From Lentzea indica (GTDB lineage Bacteria; Actinomycetota; Actinomycetes; Mycobacteriales; Pseudonocardiaceae): a stretch of 51,185 nt of DNA. Made by a program: the position numbers and the translations under genes. The notes below the pieces were generated by a model. It saw only the letters and a program-made list of their open reading frames with translations, ran no database searches and was not told the origin of the DNA. Positions 17,864-24,857 of the stretch are shown one piece after another; position 1 is the stretch's first letter, and each line of letters starts with the position of its first letter. The DNA is taken from NCBI RefSeq assembly GCF_012184385.1, contig NZ_VSRL01000043.1, forward strand, positions 1-51,185. Direction: 5' to 3'.

Positions 17864-18334
17864 ATGAACAGACGTCTTGCCGCGCTGGTGCTGGCGGCGA
17901 CCACGGTCTTCACGTTCGTCCCGATGGCGTCGGCGCAGAGCACGCCCACGCTGTCGAACATCCGGACCGGGCAGCACGCCGGGTTCAACAGGGTGGTGCT
18001 CGACATGTCCGGCCTGCCGGCGGAGCACCGGGTCCGCGAGGTCGCCGGAGTCGCGAACTGCGGGTCGGGCGACCCGATCTCCATGCCCGGCAGCACCGAG
18101 ATCCTCGAAGTCGTCCTGATCGGCGCCGCCGCGCACGACGACAACGGGAACCCGACCTACACCGGGTCGCGCAACCTCGCGCCGCCCGGCCTCGACAACG
18201 TCCGCAGGGTCGCCTTCACGTGCGATTTCGAAGCCACGCTCGGCATTGCGGTGGGCTACGGCAACGCCAGCTCGTGGCATCGGGTGTTCACGCTGACGAA
18301 CCCGAACCGGGTCGTCATCGACATCGGTCAGTAG
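17864..18334 (+). CDS. Secreted AMIN-like domain protein, paralogue 3
   Basis: Third member of the tandem, 156 residues with signal peptide MNRRLAALVLAATTVFTFVPMASA and the same core: LSNIRTGQHAGFNRVVLDMSG, NCGSGDPI, NGNPTYTGSRNLAPPGL, FTCDFEATLGIAVGYGNASSWHRVFTLTNPNRVVIDI. GAGAGGGGG ahead of ATG 17864 is a strong ribosome-binding site. It ends 11 bases before the hairpin terminator at 18346. Confidence 0.87.
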   Translation: MNRRLAALVLAATTVFTFVPMASAQSTPTLSNIRTGQHAGFNRVVLDMSGLPAEHRVREVAGVANCGSGDPISMPGSTEILEVVLIGAAAHDDNGNPTYTGSRNLAPPGLDNVRRVAFTCDFEATLGIAVGYGNASSWHRVFTLTNPNRVVIDIGQ

Positions 18335-18345
18335 CAAGGGAAAAG

Positions 18346-18385
18346 CCTCGTGGGGGCAGTAGTCGCCGCTACTGCCCCCACGAGG
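18346..18385. terminator. Strong hairpin between convergent AMIN-like and lon genes
   Basis: A perfect 17-base-pair stem (18346-18362 with 18369-18385) with a six-base loop lies between the ends of two convergent genes. It has no U-tract, as is common in actinomycetes, and probably stops transcripts from both sides. Confidence 0.85.
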
Positions 18386-18403
18386 GGTCCTAACCAGAAA
18401 CCG

Positions 18404-20752
18404 TTACGCCGCAACGGTGGCGGCGGCCTCCTTCGACAACGCGTGCTCCAGCACCTCGGACACGTCCGAAACCAGGTGCACGGTCAGCTGCTCCCGCACC
18501 GACTCCGGGACGTCGTCCAGGTCCGGCTCGTTGCGCTGGGGCAGCAGCACGGTCGTGATGCCCGCACGGTGAGCGGCGAGCAGCTTCTGCTTCACGCCAC
18601 CGATCGGCAACACCCGGCCGGTCAACGAGATCTCGCCCGTCATCGCCACGTCCGAGCGCACAGCGCGGCCGGACAGCAGCGACGCCAGCGCCGTCGTCAT
18701 CGTGACACCCGCGGACGGCCCGTCCTTCGGCACCGCGCCCGCCGGGACGTGGATGTGCACACCCCGGTCGGCCAGCGCCGCGGCCTTGTCGTCGTGCGAA
18801 CGCAGGTACGACAACGCGATCTGCGCGGACTCCTTCATCACGTCGCCCAGCTGGCCGGTCAGCGTGACCCCGGCCGAGCCCGTGTCCTTGGGCGCCAGCG
18901 AGGCCTCGATGAACAGCACGTCGCCACCGACGCCCGTGACGGCCAGACCCGTTGCCACGCCGGGAACTGACGTGCGCTCCGCCGACTCGGGCGTGTTCTT
19001 CGGGCTGCCGAGGTACGACTTCAGCGACGGCTGGTCGACCGTGATCGGCAGTTCCGAGTCACCCAGGGCCACCTTCGCGGTCACCTTGCGCAGGATCCGC
19101 GCGAGGGCCCGTTCCAGTTGCCGCACACCGGCTTCCCGCGTGTACTCGGTCGCCAGCTGGTGCAGCGCGGGCTTGGCGAACGTGACGTCCTCAGGCTCGA
19201 GGCCTGCGCGTTCGATCTGGCGCGGCAGCAGGTGGTCACTGGCGATCGTGACCTTCTCGTCCTCGGTGTAGCCGTCGAGCTGCACGAGCTCCATGCGGTC
19301 GAGCAACGGCGCAGGGATCGACTCCAGCACGTTCGCGGTCGCGAGGAACACCACGTCCGAGAGGTCCAGCTCAACCTCCAGGTAGTGGTCGCGGAACGTG
19401 TGGTTCTGCGCCGGGTCCAGCACCTCGAGCAACGCCGCCGTGGGGTCGCCGCGGTAGTCGGAGCCGACCTTGTCGATCTCGTCGAGCAGCACGACCGGGT
19501 TCATCGAACCGGCCTCGCTGATCGCGCGGACGATCCGGCCCGGCAGCGCGCCGACGTACGTGCGGCGGTGACCGCGGATCTCGGCCTCGTCGCGCACGCC
19601 ACCCAAGGCCACGCGAACGAACTTGCGACCCATCGCACGTGCCACGGACTCGCCGAGCGACGTCTTGCCAACGCCGGGAGGGCCGACCAGGGCGAGCACA
19701 GCGCCAGAACGACGTCCACCAACAACACCCATGCCACGGTCAGCACGACGCTTGCGCACGGCCAGGTACTCGGTGATGCGCTGCTTCACGTCGTCCAAGC
19801 CGGCGTGGTCGGCGTCGAGAACCTCACGCGCGGCCTTGAGGTCGTACGACTCCTCGGTCCGCTCGTTCCACGGCATCTCCAGGACGGTGTCGAGCCACGT
19901 CCGGATCCAGCCCACCTCGGGTGACTGCTCGGAGGTGCGCTCCAGCTTGTCGACCTCGGTCAGTGCGGCCTTGAGGACCTTCTCCGGCAGCTCCGCCGCC
20001 TCGACGCGCGCCCGGTAGTCCTCCTCCTCGCTGGCCGGCTTGCCGTCGAGCTCGGCCAGCTCCTTGCGGATCGCGGCCATCTGCTGGCGCAGCAGGAACT
20101 CCCGCTGCTGCTTCTCGACGCCTTCCTTGACGTCCTTGGCGATCGTCTCGTTCACGTCCAGCTCGGTCAGGTGTGCCTTGCCCCACTCGACCAGCTTTTC
20201 CAGCCGCGTGGTGACGTCCGAGGTCTCCAGCAGCCAGATCTTCTGCTTCTCGTCGAGGTACGAGGCGTAGCCAGCGAGGTCGGCCAGCGCCGACGGGTCG
20301 CTGATCTGCTGGATCGAGTCGACCATCTGCCACGCACCGCGCGTCTGCAGGATGTTCGTCACGAGCGCGCGGTACTCCCTCGCGAGCTCCCGCGTCCGTT
20401 CGGTGATCGGCGACTCGTCCGCGACAGTGGCCTCGACCCACAGTGCCGCGCCCGGTCCCGTGGTGCCCGTGCCGATGCGAACGCGCTTCGTGCCGCGCAC
20501 GACGGCGGCGCGCTCGCCGCCAGGCAGACGGCCCACCTGCTCGATCTCGGCGAGCGTGCCGACCGAGGCGTACTTCCCGTCCAGACGTGGAACGAGCAGC
20601 ACTTGATGATTCGCTGCGGTCGTCGCGGCGTCGACGGCCGCGCGGGCCTCGGCGCTGGCGTCCGCACCGGAGATGCGGATCGGCACCACCATGCCGGGCA
20701 GCACCACAACGTCGTCGAGCGGCAGCACCGGCAGGGCCAACGTCTCGCCCAT
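18404..20752 (-). CDS. lon: ATP-dependent protease Lon
   Basis: The 782-residue protein has the Lon N-terminal substrate domain (LPVLPLDDVVVLPGMVVPI), a coiled region, an AAA+ domain with Walker A GPPGVGKTS near residue 360 and Walker B VVLLDEIDKV, and the C-terminal protease domain with catalytic Ser in KDGPSAGVTM and Lys in GGVKQKLLAAHRAGI. It degrades misfolded and regulatory proteins in the cytosol. I chose ATG 20752, preceded by GGAGGGTGATGTG, over longer frames that run through the promoter. The HAIR-like site 18 bases upstream suggests HspR control with the heat-shock regulon. Confidence 0.96.
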   Translation of the reverse strand: MGETLALPVLPLDDVVVLPGMVVPIRISGADASAEARAAVDAATTAANHQVLLVPRLDGKYASVGTLAEIEQVGRLPGGERAAVVRGTKRVRIGTGTTGPGAALWVEATVADESPITERTRELAREYRALVTNILQTRGAWQMVDSIQQISDPSALADLAGYASYLDEKQKIWLLETSDVTTRLEKLVEWGKAHLTELDVNETIAKDVKEGVEKQQREFLLRQQMAAIRKELAELDGKPASEEEDYRARVEAAELPEKVLKAALTEVDKLERTSEQSPEVGWIRTWLDTVLEMPWNERTEESYDLKAAREVLDADHAGLDDVKQRITEYLAVRKRRADRGMGVVGGRRSGAVLALVGPPGVGKTSLGESVARAMGRKFVRVALGGVRDEAEIRGHRRTYVGALPGRIVRAISEAGSMNPVVLLDEIDKVGSDYRGDPTAALLEVLDPAQNHTFRDHYLEVELDLSDVVFLATANVLESIPAPLLDRMELVQLDGYTEDEKVTIASDHLLPRQIERAGLEPEDVTFAKPALHQLATEYTREAGVRQLERALARILRKVTAKVALGDSELPITVDQPSLKSYLGSPKNTPESAERTSVPGVATGLAVTGVGGDVLFIEASLAPKDTGSAGVTLTGQLGDVMKESAQIALSYLRSHDDKAAALADRGVHIHVPAGAVPKDGPSAGVTMTTALASLLSGRAVRSDVAMTGEISLTGRVLPIGGVKQKLLAAHRAGITTVLLPQRNEPDLDDVPESVREQLTVHLVSDVSEVLEHALSKEAAATVAA

Positions 20753-20769
20753 CACATCACCCTCCAAAG

Positions 20770-20788
20770 TTGAGTCTGTACCGCTCAA
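20770..20788 (-). promoter_or_regulatory. HAIR-like HspR operator of lon
   Basis: TTGAGT at 20770-20775 and GCTCAA at 20783-20788 are separated by seven bases. This is the spacing of the HspR-associated inverted repeat (CTTGAGT-N7-ACTCAAG), with one mismatch in the core arms. It lies 18-36 bases upstream of the lon start. In Streptomyces, lon belongs to the HspR regulon. Confidence 0.75.
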
Positions 20789-20918
20789 CCAACTGGAGCG
20801 GGGTGGTGTTCCCTCCGGATGTTCGCTGTCAGCGAGCGGTCCCGACGTCCTGACGCGATCGTGGATCGCGCGGGTGGCGGTGGACACCCGTGTGGCGCAC
20901 GGCAAGGATGCGCGCGTG

Positions 20919-21713
20919 ATGGAAGAGCTGAAGTGGGTTCCGTCCACGGTCGACGTCACACGCCCGAGCGTGGCTCGGATGTACGACTACTACCTGGGCG
21001 GCTCGCACAACTTCGAAGCCGACCGCGCCGCCGCCAAGCAGGTGGAGCAGATCTACCCCGGCATCGTCCAGAGCGCGCAGGCGAACCGCTCGTTCCTGCG
21101 CAGGGTCGTCCGCCACCTCGTCGCCGAGGGCGTCGACCAGTTCCTCGACCTGGGCTCCGGCATCCCGACCGTGGGCAACGTCCACGAGATCGCCCAGCAG
21201 AACAACCCGTCCGCCCGCGTGCTCTACGTCGACTTCGAGCCGGTCGCCGTCTCGCACAGCAACGCCCTGCTGGCCGAGAACCCCAACGCCACGGCGCTGC
21301 TGGCCGACCTGCGCGCGACCTCGACGGTGCTGGCAGGCGTCCGCGAGACGCTCGACTTCTCCCGCCCGGTCGGCGTGCTGATCATCGCGGCGCTGCACTT
21401 CATCCCGGACTCCGACAACCCGTACGACACCGTCGCCGAGTACATGTCGGCTCTTCCTTCCGGCTCGTACCTGGCCATCACCCACGCCACCTGGGACAGC
21501 CTCACCGAGGAGGAGGGCGCGGAAGCCCGCAAGGTCGCGAAGATCTACAGCAACTCCGACAACACGCTCACCGTTCGCACTCACGCCGAGGTGACCAGGT
21601 TCTTCGACGGGCTCGAGCTGCTGGAGCCGGGCGTCGTCGCGGTGAACGACTGGCGCCCGGACTCCTACGAGGATCACACTGGCATCTACGGCGCCGTGGC
21701 TCGCAAGCCGTAG
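20919..21713 (+). CDS. SAM-dependent methyltransferase, DUF574 type
   Basis: The 264 residues match the actinomycete DUF574 (methyltransferase 19) family: RPSVARMYDYYLGGSHNFEADR at the start, then the SAM-binding FLDLGSGIPTVGNVHEIAQ and ARVLYVDFEPVAVSHS, and GVLIIAALHFIPDSDNPYDTVAEYMSALPSGSYLAITH. The family is expanded in this phylum and its substrates are mostly unknown. ATG 20919 (or the preceding GTG 20916) fits the family N-terminus, with AAGGA about ten bases ahead. It is divergent from lon. The 3' end overlaps the PheS-like ligase gene by 28 bases. Confidence 0.92.
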   Translation: MEELKWVPSTVDVTRPSVARMYDYYLGGSHNFEADRAAAKQVEQIYPGIVQSAQANRSFLRRVVRHLVAEGVDQFLDLGSGIPTVGNVHEIAQQNNPSARVLYVDFEPVAVSHSNALLAENPNATALLADLRATSTVLAGVRETLDFSRPVGVLIIAALHFIPDSDNPYDTVAEYMSALPSGSYLAITHATWDSLTEEEGAEARKVAKIYSNSDNTLTVRTHAEVTRFFDGLELLEPGVVAVNDWRPDSYEDHTGIYGAVARKP

Positions 21714-22714
21714 AGCAGCCGGTCCCGCATCTCGTTCGTCTCGCTGTCGGTGAGGGTGCGTTCCGGTGCCCTCATCGTCACGCGGAGGAGCACGTTCTTC
21801 TGACCTGGCTCGGCTTCCAGCCGTTGCCGGACGTGGTCGGGCAGGTCTTCTGTCCTGGTCTCGCCGAGGATCGTGATCTCCTCGATCACGTCCTCCGGCA
21901 CGAGCGCGCGGATCCGGTCGCCCAGCGTTTCGACGTCCTCCTCGACGTTCGCCATGATCGAGATGTCCCTGATGGCAGCCGGGTGCCGTGAGATCGGCCG
22001 GTACTCGGTCAGGTCCAGCATCTGCGACTTGATGCGCGGATCCTCGTTGCGCAGCAGGCGGATGTCCGGGATTCCCTTGCGCAGCATGAGAAGCCGGTCC
22101 AGTCCCAGTCCCATCGCGAGGCCGTGCGGATGGTCTTTGAGGACGTGTCGCGCGGCCCTTCCGCACTCACCGATCTCCACCCACTGGCCGTCGTGCTCCA
22201 CGTCGATCTGCTTGCCGTGCGTGGTGTATGGGTGTTGTGCATCGATCGTGCGATAGCGCTTGCCGGGCAACAGTGTTGTGACGACCGTGTCGATCAGATC
22301 GGCCAGCTCCTCCTGATTTCTGGAGATCCGCCAGACGTCGAGCTGGTGCGGCGTACCGGTGTGCAGACGGTCGACGGTGTCACGGCGGTAGACGAGGCCG
22401 GGACAGAGCAGCGTCACGTCTGGGACTGCTTCTTTGAGAGCCGGCGGGATCATCGCCGTGGTGTGGCTGCGCAACATGCACGTCTCGCTGACGTACCTGG
22501 TGTAGCGAGCTTCTCTGGTGATCGCGTCGGACGGATAACCGAGGTGCTCGTAGTTGTGCTCCACCGGAACCAGCGGGTGGTGGCGGACTTCCTGCGGATT
22601 GTCGAGCGCTGCCTTGAGATCGGCGATCAACAACTGCATCGCGTGCGGACCCCGCGCGGGATCGGTGAGGTCGCGGACGTTCAGGGCGCGGACGAGTTCA
22701 TCGGTGCGGTACAT
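21686..22714 (-). CDS. Phenylalanine-free PheS-like class II ligase with C-terminal FDX-ACB domain
   Basis: The 342-residue single chain combines a class II synthetase core related to PheS with a C-terminal FDX-ACB anticodon-binding domain (ISRHPAAIRDISIMANV onward), the layout of mitochondrial PheRS. Motif 2 is VYRRDTVDRLHTGTPHQLDVW and motif 3 is GLGLDRLLML, with Asp where Glu is usual. It appears to match what is sometimes annotated as PheS-related ligase SrmL; I recall the name but cannot confirm it. The protein contains no Phe: positions that are Phe in PheS (for example FxR..D..H and RDISF) hold Tyr, Pro or Ile. Function is unproven: it may charge tRNA-Phe as a backup or activate another amino acid. 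A leader peptide and a structured leader precede it. Confidence 0.85.
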   Translation of the reverse strand: MYRTDELVRALNVRDLTDPARGPHAMQLLIADLKAALDNPQEVRHHPLVPVEHNYEHLGYPSDAITREARYTRYVSETCMLRSHTTAMIPPALKEAVPDVTLLCPGLVYRRDTVDRLHTGTPHQLDVWRISRNQEELADLIDTVVTTLLPGKRYRTIDAQHPYTTHGKQIDVEHDGQWVEIGECGRAARHVLKDHPHGLAMGLGLDRLLMLRKGIPDIRLLRNEDPRIKSQMLDLTEYRPISRHPAAIRDISIMANVEEDVETLGDRIRALVPEDVIEEITILGETRTEDLPDHVRQRLEAEPGQKNVLLRVTMRAPERTLTDSETNEMRDRLLYGLRATAP

Positions 22715-22719
22715 GGGGT

Positions 22720-22805
22720 TTCCCGTTCTGCTCGGTCTGGTGGGATGCGGAGTCCCCCGACCAACGGGAAGGTTTTAGGCGCGCGCCACCGCCGCAGGTC
22801 GGGGG
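22720..22805 (-). promoter_or_regulatory. Candidate attenuator or pseudoknot controlling the PheS-like ligase
   Basis: In RNA order on the minus strand there are four elements: L1 CCCCCGACC (22805-22797, inside the leader ORF), L2 TTCCCGTT (22770-22763), L3 GGTCGGGGG (22762-22754) and L4 AACGGGAA (22727-22720, containing the ligase Shine-Dalgarno GGGA). L1 pairs with L3 over nine bases and L2 with L4 over eight, all perfect. L2 and L3 are contiguous, so both stems together form an H-type pseudoknot with two 26-base loops. A ribosome stalled at leader codon 4 would cover part of L1; one at the stop codon would cover L2. Which state exposes the Shine-Dalgarno cannot be decided by eye. Confidence 0.65.
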
Positions 22806-22822
22806 TGGCTAAATCGCGTCAT
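22775..22822 (-). CDS. Leader peptide MTRFSHPRPAAVARA
   Basis: This 15-codon ORF starts with ATG at 22822 and ends with TAA, 60 bases before the ligase start. A -10-like TAACCT ends seven bases before the ATG, so the transcript probably begins at the start codon (leaderless translation). The only Phe codon, codon 4, is TTT, a codon rarely used in DNA of this composition. Bases 18-26 of the ORF form arm L1 of the structured leader. Together with the Phe-free product of the downstream gene, this suggests that it senses charged tRNA-Phe. It is too short for homology evidence. Confidence 0.65.
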   Translation of the reverse strand: MTRFSHPRPAAVARA

Positions 22823-22828
22823 GTACCC

Positions 22829-22858
22829 AGGTTAGCGCGCCTATTCGGGCGGCGTCAG
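22829..22858 (-). promoter_or_regulatory. Promoter of the leader peptide and ligase
   Basis: On the minus strand, -35-like CTGACG (22858-22853) and -10-like TAACCT (22834-22829) are 18 bases apart. The predicted start of transcription is the A of the leader ATG at 22822. The -35 lies inside the 3' end of the upstream patatin gene (which ends at 22841). Confidence 0.6.
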
Positions 22859-24721
22859 CCGCAAATCGGGATCCACCGGCGGCACTCCGTCGAACGGCCC
22901 GTCGTCCTTCAACCGTCCGACGTGGTCCAGAGCGACCTCGATCCCGTCGCGGTACGGATCACCGTCCTGCGGGGGAGTGCGGAACCACTCGTGCAACGCC
23001 TCGGGAATCTGGAACCGCTCGAGCAGCTCCTCGTACATCGCGTCGCGGTCCGCGGCCTGCACGCCGAGCTCCTGGTACTCGCGCATCGCCATGCGCAGCC
23101 GGATCCAGCGGTAGCGGTCGGTGTTCTGCTGCTGCTCGAACCGTTCGCGCAGCAGGTCGCCGGCACGCTGGCCGCGCAACGCGAGGCGCCTGATCGTGGC
23201 AGGCGGCATGAACAGGTTCGTGCCGCCCTCGTGGTCGGCCTGCCGCACGTGCGCGATGCGGCCGCGGTAGCCGGGCAGCGCCGACTGCATCGTGTCGCGC
23301 CAGTCCAGGAACGTGTCCAAAATGGACACGAGGAACCGCGGCATCGAGTTCAGCGACGCGTAGTGCGTGCCGGACGTCGACGCGTCCTGCTCCGGCAGCC
23401 ACACCTCCTCCGTGTCGCCGTTCGGGTAGGGCTGCAGGCTCAGACCGAACGTGGGCCAGCGCGGCAGCAGCGAGTCGAAGAAGTGGATGGGGAAGTTGCT
23501 GGTGATGCCGCCGTCGGAGAACCAGTGCACGCGCCCGTCCCTGCACAGCGGCACGGCGGCGATCAGGCCGGGGAACGACAGGCTCATCCGCACGGCCAGC
23601 ACGACCGGCAGATCCTCGCGACCAGGCAAGGAACGCAGCGGCATGTGCTCGTGCAGCGGACACTTCTCACCGGTGACAGCGCCGTTCATCTGCTCGACCA
23701 CCCGGCGCGGCAGCACGTACCCGAGACACTCCTCGCAGTACTGCCAGTCCTCCTTGAACGGCAACCGGTACGGCCGCCCCTGCGACAGGTCTGTCGTCAT
23801 CAGCACGAGGTTGATGTCGCCGAGATCGCCGAACGTCAGCGCGTCCTCGGTACCGGCAAGGGAGTCGAGCTGGTCGGCGATCCAGTCGGCCAGCGGCGGC
23901 ACGCCCGTCGACTTCGGCACACCGGCCAGCCGGTCGAGCCACGACGGCGTGAAGTCACCGGTGCCCGGCACGAGTCCGAAGTGGATGGACCTCGCGTTGT
24001 TCTTCAGATACCGCTGCATGGCATACCCGTACGTGACGGTCAGCGCGCTGACCGCCGCGAGCGTCAGCACCAGCCACACCAGCAGCACGACCGCCGCCGT
24101 CGCGTAGTGCCGTGAGAACGCCAGCCCGAGCACGAGCGGCACCGCGACGAAAACCCAAGCGGGCCACGGCAAACTCGACCGCAACGGCCACAGCACCATC
24201 ACCACGCACGCCAAAGCGAGCACGACGACCAACGCCGCGAGCCAGCCCGGATACGACGACGGCGCCAGCCAGGCCGACCACAGCACCGGTCCGCCCAGCC
24301 ACAGCGACGCCATCAGAGCCAGCACCGACTTCGCGCGCATCCCGACGGCGCCCAGCAACGCGAAGAACAGGCACGAGATCGCGCTGCGGCCCGTGGTCTC
24401 GCGCTTCTGCATGGTCGCGACGACGATCCGGTACAGCGCACGGGTTTTCCCGGTGGGCTGGAACAGCTGCGCCAGCCGCCAGCGGTCCGCGCCGGTGCCG
24501 GACGTGAACCAGTCGATCAACTGTGTCAGCTTTTCGAAGCCACCGGAAGCACGACCGCGTTCGGCGGCCGCCGTGAACCCCGCCGCGATCGCTCCCGCGG
24601 ACGCGCCACCGATCTGCTTGAACTCGTAGTGGCGCGCCAGGGATGCGACAGCGAGCGGATACACGACACCGCTGGTCGTGCCTCCGCGCATGGTCAGGTC
24701 GCAGTAGCGGTCGTACTCCAT
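22841..24721 (-). CDS. Patatin-like phospholipase with internal membrane segments
   Basis: The 626-residue product has the patatin glycine-rich loop MRGGTTSGVVYP, nucleophile GGASAGAIAAG (Ser about residue 41) and the Asp of the catalytic dyad in FSDGGITSNFP. Between them lies an insert with about four hydrophobic segments (residues about 110-235), which should hold the enzyme at the membrane. A Cys-rich stretch (YCEECLGY and later EKCPLHEHMP) may bind metal. Patatins hydrolyse acyl lipids; in bacteria some are toxins or effectors of defence systems. There is no secretion signal. The gene is divergent from the beta-helix protein at 24858 with a 136-base gap, and contains the ligase promoter in its 3' end. 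Confidence 0.87.
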   Translation of the reverse strand: MEYDRYCDLTMRGGTTSGVVYPLAVASLARHYEFKQIGGASAGAIAAGFTAAAERGRASGGFEKLTQLIDWFTSGTGADRWRLAQLFQPTGKTRALYRIVVATMQKRETTGRSAISCLFFALLGAVGMRAKSVLALMASLWLGGPVLWSAWLAPSSYPGWLAALVVVLALACVVMVLWPLRSSLPWPAWVFVAVPLVLGLAFSRHYATAAVVLLVWLVLTLAAVSALTVTYGYAMQRYLKNNARSIHFGLVPGTGDFTPSWLDRLAGVPKSTGVPPLADWIADQLDSLAGTEDALTFGDLGDINLVLMTTDLSQGRPYRLPFKEDWQYCEECLGYVLPRRVVEQMNGAVTGEKCPLHEHMPLRSLPGREDLPVVLAVRMSLSFPGLIAAVPLCRDGRVHWFSDGGITSNFPIHFFDSLLPRWPTFGLSLQPYPNGDTEEVWLPEQDASTSGTHYASLNSMPRFLVSILDTFLDWRDTMQSALPGYRGRIAHVRQADHEGGTNLFMPPATIRRLALRGQRAGDLLRERFEQQQNTDRYRWIRLRMAMREYQELGVQAADRDAMYEELLERFQIPEALHEWFRTPPQDGDPYRDGIEVALDHVGRLKDDGPFDGVPPVDPDLRLTPPE

Positions 24722-24857
24722 GTGCTCATGGTCGCGCGATCAGCGCCGTCCGCCGGGAAAATTCACTCGGACGCCACCTGATCGATCTCCGACCGTTGGT
24801 TTCGTCGAACGCGGCTCCGAACTCGACGGAGGAGGGGGCCATGTAGCTTCTCGTTCC

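Noticed and set aside
22715-22840. A T-box riboswitch in front of the PheS-like ligase
   Set aside because: No T-box sequence or Stem I features are present, and the transcript appears to start only about 108 bases before the gene, too short for a T-box leader.
24729-24742. TGGTCGCGCGATCA, similar to the palindrome of the toxin-antitoxin promoter at 2921
   Set aside because: It has one mismatch, lies at the 5' edge of the patatin promoter region, and such GC-rich short palindromes arise easily here; a shared regulator is not supported.
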